NCBI RefSeq assembly: GCF_000210075.1
Contig: NC_021017.1
Coordinates: forward strand, 2,912,474-2,976,473
Reading direction: 5' to 3'
Source of the DNA: Bacteroides xylanisolvens XB1A
GTDB lineage: Bacteria; Bacteroidota; Bacteroidia; Bacteroidales; Bacteroidaceae
Length of the DNA: 64,000 nucleotides
Positions within the stretch are counted from its first letter, which is position 1, and every line of letters starts with the position of its first letter. Below the pieces are notes generated by a model, which worked only from the letters and a program-made list of their open reading frames with translations, had not been told where the DNA came from and searched no databases. A program made the position numbers and the translations under genes. This document shows, piece by piece, positions 1 through 8,405 of this stretch.

Positions 1-190
1 GAATCTCTCACCTTCGTCCGTTCCATGTTCAAGGCCTTCGCAATGCCAATTATCGGGAACGAACAACGCAGAAAGCCCACGCCGATATGTACAACACCCG
101 TAGCCCCCCTTTGTTTATCAAAGTGAGGCACGGATGTATATAAATACACATCAGGAGGACGTCTTTGTTGCTGTTAGTCATTCCGATAGG
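1..190. other. Left edge, open frames on both strands, no gene called
   Basis: A minus-strand frame is open from about 173 to the edge and contains a Met at 24-26. A plus-strand frame is open from 1 to about 123. Neither has a recognisable domain or a clear ribosome site, and the two mirror each other, so at most one could be coding. The base composition is richer in G+C than the DNA just to the right. It may be the end of a gene or repeat lying outside the window. The rest of the stretch up to the deacetylase gene at 597 holds only a terminator-like hairpin. Confidence 0.25.
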
Positions 191-473
191 TCAAAGTTTG
201 CGAAGTTTTGAACATAAATGACAAACGCTTGTAAACGTCTTCTCAATATAAACATCTCTCCCTCGCCACCCGGAGGCTTTCTGCGGAATAGACCGTTGCA
301 AATGTATAAAAAAATACGGATGGAAAGGGTAATGTGAATCAGAAACTTTTTGAATACCGGTTATTTTGCCCTCTTTTTTCCCTTTGCCGGGCGAAATGCG
401 CTTGTACTGACATCTTATAAGAAAGAGGAGTGATCTCCCAATTTCGGGCACGAAACAGGCCTTAAACTACAAA

Positions 474-496
474 AGCCGGGGCGTAAGACCTCGGCT
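474..496 (-). terminator. Hairpin terminator downstream of the deacetylase gene
   Basis: Arms 474-481 (AGCCGGGG) and 489-496 (CCTCGGCT) pair over 8 bp with one G-T pair around a 7-nt loop. There are four T on the minus-strand side and a T-rich run on the plus side, so it could work in both directions. It lies about 100 bp beyond the deacetylase stop. Confidence 0.55.
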
Positions 497-596
497 TATA
501 TTTTTATCTTCTTATCAGGGAGCTTTTGGGCTCATTGGAGACTTTTTTCAAAAATCTCTGTTCTTTTCGAAGTTCCTGTTTTCTCAAAGGTTGTTT

Positions 597-1211
597 CTAT
601 AACATCTTGAACTCATACCCTTCCTCTTTCAGGAATTCAATGGCACGAGGAAGTGCATATTGCAGGTTACCGTTATTCCAAGACTTCAGTGAATCATGGA
701 AAGTGATGATGGAACCGTTGCGTGCATAGCGCTTCACATTGTTCAATACCTGTTCCGGGCGCATCCGTTTACTATAATCACGAGTTACGAGATCCCACAT
801 GATAATGCGGTAATGATAGCGCAAGGTATAATACTGCCGGAACCCCATGTGTCCGTGTGGCGGACGGAAGAGATCGGAATGAATAATTTCGTCTACCTTT
901 CTGGCGTTTGCGAGGTAATCAGGATTAGAATATTCAAATCCACGGATGTGGTTGAAGGTATGGTTACCGATGCGGTGTCCGTGTTCTACCACCATCCGGT
1001 ATTCATCCGGGTGCTTGCGTATATTGTCGCCTACCATAAAGAAGGTAGCTTTAACATGATGCTTTTCCAATACTTCCAGTACCCAGGGAGTTACTTCAGG
1101 GATGGGGCCGTCGTCAAAAGTCAGATAGACTGCCCGTTCATTCGGATCCATCCGGAAGATAGCTTGTGGATACAACGCCCGGAAAAGCCAAGGTGGTTGT
1201 TCTATAAACAT
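597..1211 (-). CDS. Polysaccharide deacetylase family protein (CE4/NodB)
   Basis: This 204-residue protein is a carbohydrate esterase family 4 deacetylase, a metal enzyme that removes N- or O-acetyl groups from peptidoglycan, chitin-like or xylan-like polymers. The sequence carries the family motifs in order: TFDDGP at 31-36 (catalytic base and metal Asp), HTFNH at 84-88 (metal His pair), RPPHG at 116-120, MWDLVTRD near 139-145 and TFHDS near 170-174. It is short, essentially only the NodB domain, with no clear signal peptide, so a cytoplasmic or precursor-modifying role cannot be excluded. It follows the DUF2723 gene on the same strand, separated by 111 bp filled mostly by an inverted repeat. 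The natural substrate cannot be told from sequence. Confidence 0.85.
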   Translation of the reverse strand: MFIEQPPWLFRALYPQAIFRMDPNERAVYLTFDDGPIPEVTPWVLEVLEKHHVKATFFMVGDNIRKHPDEYRMVVEHGHRIGNHTFNHIRGFEYSNPDYLANARKVDEIIHSDLFRPPHGHMGFRQYYTLRYHYRIIMWDLVTRDYSKRMRPEQVLNNVKRYARNGSIITFHDSLKSWNNGNLQYALPRAIEFLKEEGYEFKML

Positions 1212-1228
1212 GAGAGTCTGTGTTAAAC

Positions 1229-1318
1229 AAGTATTAAGTAATAAGTATTAAGTATTATCCATGCGGAAAACATGTCGGAAGCCTATGGTAATACTTAATA
1301 CCTGATACTTAATACTTA
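1229..1318. repeat. AT-rich long inverted repeat between DUF2723 and deacetylase genes
   Basis: The left arm 1229-1257 is built from repeated AAGTATTA units. The right arm 1289-1318 is its near-perfect inverse, about 26 of 29 positions, with a loop of about 31 nt. The same TAATACTTAATAC wording occurs again at 7881-7916. In RNA it would form a long hairpin between two co-directional genes. Confidence 0.7.
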
Positions 1319-1322
1319 CTAT

Positions 1323-4300
1323 TTATTTCCCTTTCATTCTTGTCACGTACTCGTTATAAAGTTGGTCGAGTTGCGTGGAGTAATGTTTCGCGAGTTCTTC
1401 TGATTTGTATTTTTCCATTAAGCGGACTTCGGCGTCAAGCAAGCTGGCGTTGTACACGAAGTTTTCGCCGGCGATGGCAAGCTGGTTATCGTTCAGGCTA
1501 AGATACCAGATCATGTATTCGAGCGATTTGTTGGCAAGCTCGTCGATGATCTTGTTGGCTTTCTCGTTCTGTCCCAGCTGGTAATAAGATTCTGCCATTT
1601 GGAAGGCGCCGTTTGCCCAGTCGTACGGTACGTTGTATGACGGAATCATCTTTTCGGCGTAGTCGAGTGCGGCGAGTGCCTTATCCTTCTTGCCTTCTTT
1701 GATAAGCTGGCCTACAAGTTGCGTGAAGATACGGCGGTGCGTGTAGCACATACGCATCACGTTCTCGTCGATATAGATACCCGGTTTGTCGATACCGCCG
1801 AACTTGAACTTGTTCATCAGGTTGTCATACATCTTTTCGCTGTCTATCTTGCTGTCCAGTTTGTCCGTATCGAATGGTGTGAAACGGTAGGCAAGACCTT
1901 CCTGCATAAAGTGGTTGCCCATGCCCAGATGGTTTTCGCTTCCTACGGTGATTGCCATATAGATAGGACGTTCCCAGTTGGCATTGGCAAGCATTTCGAG
2001 CATCATCAGTTCACTCTTGTAGAGGGCGCGTTTCGGGTTGCCGTTGGCGTCTCTAAGGGTGATTGTCATGTATTCGGGGATAGAGTCGCCCAGAGCTTCC
2101 GGTATCTTCATGCCGGAGCGGCGTACGGCTTCTTTGTCCACCTTCATTACGATGCTGTCCGTAGGGATAAGCGGCAGTTGGATATCTTTTCCAGTCTTTT
2201 TGAGAAGCTCTTTCAACTGGTCGTTCTTACCGAGCATCCAACGGTTGATGATTTCCTTCAATTCGTATGGATTCTCACCAAAAATGGAGTGAACGAGTGA
2301 TAATATGGTAGTGTCTCCCTGTGCAGCCAGTTCGTTTGCCTGTTTGAAATAGCTGTCGATGAAAGCCTTCATTTCCGTACGGATAGGAATATATTCATTT
2401 TGTCCTTCTACATATTCCACACGGTCCCAAGTGATAGGAAGCGAAGGGGAATCGTAGGCTGGGCGTTTCATTTGGTCGATATACCAGTCTGTTTGCAAGT
2501 AACTTAGGTTACAGGTGCGGGCATCTGTACGGAAGCCTTCTGTTTCCTGGTTGTACCACAATGGGAAAGTATCATTATCACCATTGGTATAGATAATCGG
2601 ATTTCCTTTTTCCTGTAAGGTCATCAGGTAGTTCTGTCCGAAGTCGCGGGCAACGAAGCGTCCGCTACGGTCGTGGTCATCCCAGGTCTGTCCCGCCATC
2701 TGGATGGGGACGAACAAACAGAGCACTGAAGCCAGTGCGGCTGCCGGAAGTTCCTGCATCTTACAGTATTCTCGCAGCATACGGATGATACCTGCCACTC
2801 CCATACCTACCCAGATGGCAAAGGCGTAGAACGAACCGGCATACGCGTAATCTCGTTCACGGGGCTGTGCAGGGGTTTGGTTGAGGTAGAGCACGATGGC
2901 GATACCTGTCATGAAGAACAGGAAGAAGACCACCCAGAATTGCTGGATACCCCGCTGGCTATGATAAGCCTGCCAGAAGAGTCCGATTAAGCCGAGAATC
3001 AGCGGCAGACAGTAGAATACATTGTGTCCTTTATTGTTTTTGAGATCCTGCGGAAGCAGTTCCTGATTACCTACCAGCAAGTTGTCGATAAACGGAATAC
3101 CGGTGATCCAGTTGCCGTGTTCAATTTCTCCGCTACCCTGTATGTCGTTCTGCCGTCCGGCAAAGTTCCACATGAAATAACGCCAGTACATGAAGTTCAA
3201 CTGGTAGGAGAAGAAGAATTTGATATTTTCCCATTGGTTAGGCATGTTCACCATTACCATTTCTCCGCATTGGTCGTAAGGAACGTCATGCCCTTTGATG
3301 TCTACCCATTGCTTGTAGAGTGGTGCGTGTGACGAGCTGTACATACGCGGGAAAAACATATTCTGTGCATATTCGTATTCCACACGTCCGGGAAGTTCGA
3401 TATAAGAGTCTTTTTCGTCGGGAGAAGTCTTTTCCTTGCGGACAAACTTGCTTCCTGCTTCCGACTGGCGCGGAATACAATAGCCGTCTTTTACGTCGAG
3501 TGCCACTTTCGAAGAGAAAGCAGGGCCGTAGAAGAGCGGACGGGTTCCGTATTGTTCACGGCCGAGGTATTCGCCCAGGGTGAATATATCCTCCGGTGAG
3601 TTTTGGTCCATCGGAGTGTTGGCAGTAGAACGGATAACGATCAGTGCGTAAGAAGAATACCCGATTACGATCATCATGGTGCACAGCAATGCTGTGTTCA
3701 TGGTGCGGGCGGTGATACGCCATCTCTCTTTGATTTTAGCCTGTACATTCGGAGCAAGATAAAGTCCCAGTGCGGCAATAACCAAAATACCGATGATGAT
3801 ACTGCTGGCTCCGTGTCCGTAGAAGGGGATACCCAGCAAAGCGATCGTCAGGATAAAGGAGATAGCCATGCGCGCTTTGTTCTTTTCGGTGTAACTTTCG
3901 TATACACCCCAAATCAGAGCGGCTGCAAGCAGAATGATATAAACCACTACGCCCGAATTGAATGACATTCCGAGTCCGTTGACGAACAACAGTTCAAACC
4001 AGCCGCCTACTTTCACGATACCCGGTACGATGCCGTAAAGCACGGCTGCAACGAGCACCATTGAACCTAATAGCGCTATTAACGAACCTTTGGCGGTAGC
4101 ATTCGGCGTTTTTTTGTAGTAGTATACCAATACGATGGCAGGCAGACAAAGCAAGTTCAATAAGTGCACACCGATACTCAATCCGGTCAGATAGGCGATG
4201 AGGATAATCCAACGGTCGCTGTGCGGCTGGTCGGCTACGTCTTCCCATTTCAGAATCAACCAGAAAACAACAGCGGTAAAGAGGGAGGAGAAGGCATATA

Positions 4301-4742
4301 CTTCACCTTCCACGGCCGAGAACCAGAATGTGTCACTGAATGTATAAACCAGTGCACCGATCAGTCCGCTACCCATCACTGTGATAAGCTGTCCTTTGGT
4401 GATATTGTTTTCGTCAGTGATAACCAGTTTGCGTACCAGGTGGGTGATGCTCCAGAAAAGGAACAGGATACAGGCGCCACTCATGAGGGCACTCATGTAA
4501 TTCACCATTTTAGCAACAGTTGTTACGTCGGAAGCAAATTGAGAAAACAGATTCGCCACTAGCATGAAGAAAGGCGCGCCGGGCGGGTGTCCGACTTCCA
4601 GTTTATAGCCGGTGGTTATGAACTCCGGGCAATCCCAGAAACTTGCGGTCGGTTCTATTGTCAGGCAGTAGACGGTTGCCGCAATGATGAATGTAAGCCA
4701 ACCCATAAGGTTGTTTACGGTTCTGTACTGTTTCATTAGCAC
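1323..4742 (-). CDS. DUF2723 multi-pass membrane protein with C-terminal TPR-like region
   Basis: This 1139-residue protein opens with a DUF2723 domain. Its hallmark is the first periplasmic loop after the first membrane helix, around residues 30-55, with FWDCPEF and GHPPGAP. Ten or more hydrophobic segments follow, then a large soluble domain from about residue 700 and helical repeats with TPR character near 1030-1085. DUF2723 includes human TMEM260, an O-mannosyltransferase, and the architecture resembles GT-C glycosyltransferases with an acidic residue in loop 1. A role in protein O-glycosylation or another lipid-linked sugar transfer is therefore plausible, but this is inference from the family. 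It is transcribed toward the deacetylase gene. The start at 4742 is followed by MLMKQYR and a second Met is two codons in, so either is possible. Confidence 0.85.
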   Translation of the reverse strand: MLMKQYRTVNNLMGWLTFIIAATVYCLTIEPTASFWDCPEFITTGYKLEVGHPPGAPFFMLVANLFSQFASDVTTVAKMVNYMSALMSGACILFLFWSITHLVRKLVITDENNITKGQLITVMGSGLIGALVYTFSDTFWFSAVEGEVYAFSSLFTAVVFWLILKWEDVADQPHSDRWIILIAYLTGLSIGVHLLNLLCLPAIVLVYYYKKTPNATAKGSLIALLGSMVLVAAVLYGIVPGIVKVGGWFELLFVNGLGMSFNSGVVVYIILLAAALIWGVYESYTEKNKARMAISFILTIALLGIPFYGHGASSIIIGILVIAALGLYLAPNVQAKIKERWRITARTMNTALLCTMMIVIGYSSYALIVIRSTANTPMDQNSPEDIFTLGEYLGREQYGTRPLFYGPAFSSKVALDVKDGYCIPRQSEAGSKFVRKEKTSPDEKDSYIELPGRVEYEYAQNMFFPRMYSSSHAPLYKQWVDIKGHDVPYDQCGEMVMVNMPNQWENIKFFFSYQLNFMYWRYFMWNFAGRQNDIQGSGEIEHGNWITGIPFIDNLLVGNQELLPQDLKNNKGHNVFYCLPLILGLIGLFWQAYHSQRGIQQFWVVFFLFFMTGIAIVLYLNQTPAQPRERDYAYAGSFYAFAIWVGMGVAGIIRMLREYCKMQELPAAALASVLCLFVPIQMAGQTWDDHDRSGRFVARDFGQNYLMTLQEKGNPIIYTNGDNDTFPLWYNQETEGFRTDARTCNLSYLQTDWYIDQMKRPAYDSPSLPITWDRVEYVEGQNEYIPIRTEMKAFIDSYFKQANELAAQGDTTILSLVHSIFGENPYELKEIINRWMLGKNDQLKELLKKTGKDIQLPLIPTDSIVMKVDKEAVRRSGMKIPEALGDSIPEYMTITLRDANGNPKRALYKSELMMLEMLANANWERPIYMAITVGSENHLGMGNHFMQEGLAYRFTPFDTDKLDSKIDSEKMYDNLMNKFKFGGIDKPGIYIDENVMRMCYTHRRIFTQLVGQLIKEGKKDKALAALDYAEKMIPSYNVPYDWANGAFQMAESYYQLGQNEKANKIIDELANKSLEYMIWYLSLNDNQLAIAGENFVYNASLLDAEVRLMEKYKSEELAKHYSTQLDQLYNEYVTRMKGK

Positions 4743-4940
4743 TATCGTAGTTTATTCGTTAAAAACAAATTATGAGGTCGCAAAGATAGTGATTTGTAAG
4801 GATAATGAGGAAGAAAGTAAGAAATATTAAGTAACGGAGGGCTGATTTACTATCTCTTTCACTCTTCCGGAAGGCGGGAACTTGTGTGTTGGCAAGTAAG
4901 GAAATTATTTTTAGTCCTTTAATAAATAAGCTCTGGTGTA

Positions 4941-5255
4941 TTAGAGATAAACTTCCTTTATCCTGTTAGTGAACTTCTTTTGCCTTAATAACAAACTTCC
5001 TTTTCATTAGTCATAAACTATAATTGCAAGTTTTGTTTTTATAAATGAAACTTGCAATTATAAAAACAAAGCTTTCAATTTTATAAACGTAACTTGCGTT
5101 TATAGATTATCCTTAGTCAATCATAACTTTCCTGTTAGAGAAGAACAAGTTTACTATTAATACAACGGAAGTTTACTATTAATAGCTTGGACGTTAGGTG
5201 TTAACACTTGTAATATCAGCTGTTAATGGTTGAGATTTCAGGTATTAATACTTGG
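4941..5255. repeat. Intergenic region organised with a 22-bp (2 x 11) period
   Basis: This gene-free stretch (4743-5298) has no credible coding frame but strong periodicity. AACTTC or AACTA begins at 4950, 4972, 4994 and 5016, exactly 22 bp apart. In the right half TTA begins at 5113, 5135, 5157, 5179, 5201, 5223 and 5245, again exactly 22 bp apart. The 14-mer GTTTACTATTAATA occurs at 5149 and 5171. Between the blocks lies a perfect 15-bp inverted repeat, 5019-5033 against 5048-5062, around a 14-nt loop. The array sits between the znuC-like gene and the promoter side of the DUF2723 gene, both on the minus strand. Confidence 0.75.
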
Positions 5256-5298
5256 GTTGCTGTATATATATGTTTGGGATATTGAATATGTGTATCCT

Positions 5299-6138
5299 TT
5301 AATGATGGTGATGATGTTCCCCTAAAACCCGATGAGGCAGTGTGCCGTGTCCCAATAGTTCGATGGGGCAGTTGAAGTTTCTTTCCAGCCATTCGGTAGT
5401 GACGCCCGTGTCCGGATGGTAATCCAGCGTTTCATTGACACAGGCGATGGATTTTACCTGTTGCAATACAGTGCCGATGTCGTGACTGACAAGGATAATG
5501 GCACATTCTTTATTGATTTCAGCTAATAACTCATAAAGGCGTGCTTCGAAACGCTTGTCGATATACGTGCTGGGTTCATCAAGAATCAACACTGCAGGAT
5601 CCGAGATGATGGCACGTCCTAACAGGGCACGTTGCAGTTGTCCACCGCTTAATTGTCCGATAGAGCGGCTTTCAAGCCCTTCAAGCCCCATGCGGGCGAT
5701 AATCTGTTTGCCTTTCTCTCTCTGTTCGGGAGTGAACCGGGAGGTGAGCGACTTCTGTATGCTCAATCCGGACAGGATCACTTCTTCCACGGAAATAGGG
5801 AACTTTCGGTCTATGGTGCTATATTGCGGTAGGTAACCGAGGAAAAGCTGGGATTTCGCGGAAGAACTTTGGTGGGAGTTTTTGGCAGATGTTTCTGTCG
5901 AAGTCCCTTCCGTAGATGTTCTTATGGGAGTCTTCTCGGGAGTATGGAATATAATTTCTCCTCCGGTTGGTTTCAACAGACCGAGGATGCACTTTATAAG
6001 CGTTGTTTTGCCGCCTCCGTTCGGACCTATAATACCTAGAAAATCCCGTTCGTAGATGCTTAGATTAACATCGTGGAGAACAGTGCGACCGTCATATCCG
6101 GCGGAAAGATTCTTTATTTCGATTATTGGTTTCATCAT
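5299..6138 (-). CDS. znuC: Metal (zinc-type) ABC transporter ATP-binding protein
   Basis: This 279-residue ABC ATPase of the ZnuC/MntB type would energise import of zinc or a related metal. Walker A GPNGGGKTT lies at 38-46, the Q-loop Gln at 105, LSGGQ at 163-167, Walker B LILDEP at 184-189 and the switch His at 219. Two things are odd. A Ser/Thr-rich insertion of about 30 residues sits between Walker A and the Q-loop (about 66-96), and the protein ends in five consecutive histidines, a plausible metal-sensing or metal-binding tail. I chose the start at 6138 (MMKPII) because it begins the conserved strand and leaves 34 bp after the znuA stop. An upstream in-frame Met at 6198 would overlap znuA by 26 bp. 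No permease gene adjoins it. Confidence 0.85.
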   Translation of the reverse strand: MMKPIIEIKNLSAGYDGRTVLHDVNLSIYERDFLGIIGPNGGGKTTLIKCILGLLKPTGGEIIFHTPEKTPIRTSTEGTSTETSAKNSHQSSSAKSQLFLGYLPQYSTIDRKFPISVEEVILSGLSIQKSLTSRFTPEQREKGKQIIARMGLEGLESRSIGQLSGGQLQRALLGRAIISDPAVLILDEPSTYIDKRFEARLYELLAEINKECAIILVSHDIGTVLQQVKSIACVNETLDYHPDTGVTTEWLERNFNCPIELLGHGTLPHRVLGEHHHHH

Positions 6139-6172
6139 TGGAAAGGGCTTGATTGGTTCTTTCTTTATACGT

Positions 6173-7096
6173 TTATTTGGTGGCAGCTTGCGGCGCAAGG
6201 GCTTTGGCTACATTCAGCATTTCTTCCTCCCAGTCATAACTTAACGGGTTGATAGGGACCACTTTCGTTCCGGTTTGCTGCGCGATGGTTTCCGCATTGC
6301 GTTTGTCAAACTCCGGTTGAACGAAGATAACGCCTACATTTTCCGCCTGACAGACGTCTATCAGGTCTTTCAGATGAGCGGGAGAGGGTTCTTTGCCTCC
6401 TTCTTCGATCGAAATCTGATGCAATCCGTAGTCGCGGGCGAAGTAGGAGAGAGCCGGATGATAAATCATGAAGGCTTTGGCTGCTTCGGGGGTGGAGAGT
6501 TGCCGGCGAATCAGGCTGTCGGTGTGCTGGATGCGCTGACAGAGAGAATCGTAACGGTTTCTATAATATGGTTCGTTTGCTTTATCCAGTTGGCTAAGGG
6601 CTTTGTAGGTGTTTCCGGCGATGATTAAAGCATTACCGGTAGAATTCCATACGTGTGGCTCTACGGCGTGGATATGGCCGTCGTGACTGTTGTGGCCGTG
6701 GGCATGGTCATCATTGTTGAGTATGAGGTCGATTCCTTTCGAGGTGTCGAACACTTGGATATGGGGAGTATTGTTCATCAGGCGGTCCATCCAGGTTTGT
6801 TCGAAGCCGATGTACCCGATGCGGAAATAGGCTTTGCTGTCTCCTAAAGAAACAAGTTGCTGGGGGATAGGATCGTATGTCTCTGGACTGGAACCTTTGG
6901 GCACCATGCTGACTACTTTGAATTTATCTCCGGCAATAGCCTCGGTGAAATAACGTTGCGGTTCCAGTGTGACGGTTATCACCGGCTTTGTCTCGTCATC
7001 GTTACTTGCTTGGGAGGAACGTCCTGTGCAGGCTGCCATCAGGAGGCAGGTACCAAGAAGGAAAAGTGTTCTCATATCTTTTAGTTGTTGTTTCAT
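6173..7096 (-). CDS. znuA: Zinc-type metal ABC transporter substrate-binding lipoprotein
   Basis: This 307-residue cluster A-I solute-binding protein would capture zinc (possibly Mn) in the periplasm. A signal peptide ends in the lipobox LMAAC with Cys23, so it should be lipid-anchored. The region 131-143 is a His/Asp-rich loop (HAHGHNSHDGHIH) typical of zinc binders, followed by the conserved metal His in EPHVW (about 148). More conserved residues follow in the C-terminal half (IYHPALSYFARDYGL). A second Met at residue 8 (MRTLFLLG) would give a more usual signal peptide, so the start may be 7075. It lies 38 bp after mnmD and just before the znuC-like gene, so the three probably share a transcript. 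Confidence 0.88.
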   Translation of the reverse strand: MKQQLKDMRTLFLLGTCLLMAACTGRSSQASNDDETKPVITVTLEPQRYFTEAIAGDKFKVVSMVPKGSSPETYDPIPQQLVSLGDSKAYFRIGYIGFEQTWMDRLMNNTPHIQVFDTSKGIDLILNNDDHAHGHNSHDGHIHAVEPHVWNSTGNALIIAGNTYKALSQLDKANEPYYRNRYDSLCQRIQHTDSLIRRQLSTPEAAKAFMIYHPALSYFARDYGLHQISIEEGGKEPSPAHLKDLIDVCQAENVGVIFVQPEFDKRNAETIAQQTGTKVVPINPLSYDWEEEMLNVAKALAPQAATK

Positions 7097-7134
7097 GATT
7101 TTTTCTGTTTCGGGGTTTCAATCTTATCTTGTTT

Positions 7135-7872
7135 CTACTCTTGTTTCCGGGCCCGTAATATTTCCCGTTTACCACCCGGAGGTCCGGGGAGGCGTTCTAC
7201 TGTGAATCCGGCTGTCTGCAACATTCGGCGTACTACACCTTTGGCACAGTAGGTAGTCAGAATTCCGTCTCTATCTAATAAAACATAGAGGCGGTTGAAT
7301 AGTTCTTGCGACCACATTTCCGGTTGCTTTTCCGGGGCGAAGGCGTCGAAATAGACTAGGTTAAATGGAGAGTTCTCAACTCTCCACTTATTCACGTCCG
7401 TTTCTATTTTTCGTAAGGTGAAGTGCGGTGTAAGCTGCACGTCTTTTTCCCAGGGCGATGTATGAAGCTGCTTAAACAATTCGATAGCCGATTGTTGTTC
7501 TTCTTCATTCGGGGTAAATTGCTCATTGGTTGTTGTTTGCTTCCGATGTATGGTAAGCTGTTCATCGCTGGAGATATATCCTAGCTGTTCTACTGTCTGC
7601 CAGTCTAGTGGATAGAGTTCCAACCCTGTATAGTGTATATTTCGTCTGCTTCTTTCCGCTTCTTCAAGGGTGAGCCAAGCGTTGAGTCCTGTCCCGAAAC
7701 CGATTTCAAGAACACGTGGAGTAGCGGCAGGAGAGGCTTTCAACCCCATATCGATGAAAATATGTTGAGACTCCGTGCGTGCCCCTTTCGTCGAATGATA
7801 ATGTTCATTCAATTCCGGAACAAACAGAGTAGCGCTCCCGTCATCGGTTCTCTCAATTATTCTTTCCATCAC
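7135..7872 (-). CDS. mnmD: tRNA 5-methylaminomethyl-2-thiouridine methyltransferase, MnmD-type
   Basis: This 245-residue protein is a stand-alone MnmD (DUF752) methyltransferase, which performs the last methylation in making mnm5s2U at the wobble position of tRNAs. The SAM-binding motif LEIGFGTGLN lies at 55-64, the family motif VYFDAFAPEKQPEMWS near 180, and the end carries GPPGGKREILRA. In E. coli this domain is fused to MnmC oxidase; here it is separate, as in many Bacteroidetes. It is followed by the zinc-transport genes on the same strand, which look like a transcriptional neighbour rather than a functional partner. mnmG, another gene of wobble-uridine modification, also lies in this window at 29407-31293. 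Confidence 0.88.
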   Translation of the reverse strand: MMERIIERTDDGSATLFVPELNEHYHSTKGARTESQHIFIDMGLKASPAATPRVLEIGFGTGLNAWLTLEEAERSRRNIHYTGLELYPLDWQTVEQLGYISSDEQLTIHRKQTTTNEQFTPNEEEQQSAIELFKQLHTSPWEKDVQLTPHFTLRKIETDVNKWRVENSPFNLVYFDAFAPEKQPEMWSQELFNRLYVLLDRDGILTTYCAKGVVRRMLQTAGFTVERLPGPPGGKREILRARKQE

Positions 7873-7880
7873 TCAATCTT

Positions 7881-7916
7881 TAATACTTAATACCTAATAC
7901 TTAACTTAATACTTAA
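7881..7916. repeat. TAATACTTAATAC short repeat cluster
   Basis: Three to four imperfect copies of TAATACTTAA lie in the 53-bp gap between the YqaA-like and mnmD genes. The wording matches the arms of the inverted repeat at 1229-1318. Confidence 0.6.
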
Positions 7917-7925
7917 AAAAGACCT

Positions 7926-8405
7926 CTACCCCGCCATAGCATCCCAGGCACTTTCGAGCACATACAGGAGAAGGATATAACGTATCAGTTTGCCGACAAA
8001 CATGGAAACAATAGTAAGCCATGTGTTACTTCGCATAAATCCTAGTGCAATGGCGATCACTTCGCCAATGGCAGGAAGAAAGGTGAAGAATGCCATCAAT
8101 GCCCCTTTCCCTTGCAGGAATTTCACCATTTTGTCTACCTTTTCTTTCTTTACCTTGAAGTATTTCTCAATCCAGCTGATTTTGCCCAGACGTCCCATGT
8201 AGTAACAAGTCATTCCGCCCACTGTATTGCCTAGAGTGGCGGATATCAGACAGGCTATCGGGGGCAGGCCGAGCTTCACCAATGCCACCAATACCAGTTC
8301 GGAACTGAAAGGCACGATGCTCCCAGCCAATAAAGCCGAGATGAATAATCCCGGAAGTCCCCATTCTATGAGGAGTTGTATCGTTGAATCTACAAAAGCG
8401 TCCAT
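7926..8405 (-). CDS. YqaA-family (DedA/VTT-like) inner-membrane protein
   Basis: This 159-residue membrane protein has the SNARE-associated/VTT domain of the small YqaA branch. It has a hydrophobic segment after the N-terminus, the glycine-rich stretch LGNTVGGMTCYYMGRLG near 60-76, a basic amphipathic helix (KYFKVKKEKVDKMVKFL), and FLPAIGEVIAIALGFMR near 111-127. Larger DedA relatives flip lipids such as undecaprenyl phosphate or phosphatidylethanolamine, but no function is established for YqaA itself, so only a membrane role is claimed. Its start overlaps the end of the upstream membrane-protein gene by 16 bp, indicating translational coupling. Confidence 0.8.
   Translation of the reverse strand: MDAFVDSTIQLLIEWGLPGLFISALLAGSIVPFSSELVLVALVKLGLPPIACLISATLGNTVGGMTCYYMGRLGKISWIEKYFKVKKEKVDKMVKFLQGKGALMAFFTFLPAIGEVIAIALGFMRSNTWLTIVSMFVGKLIRYILLLYVLESAWDAMAG

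Noticed and set aside
191..451. Minus-strand frame of 86 codons near the left edge
   Set aside because: There is no domain, no ribosome site, low-complexity composition and no partner gene.
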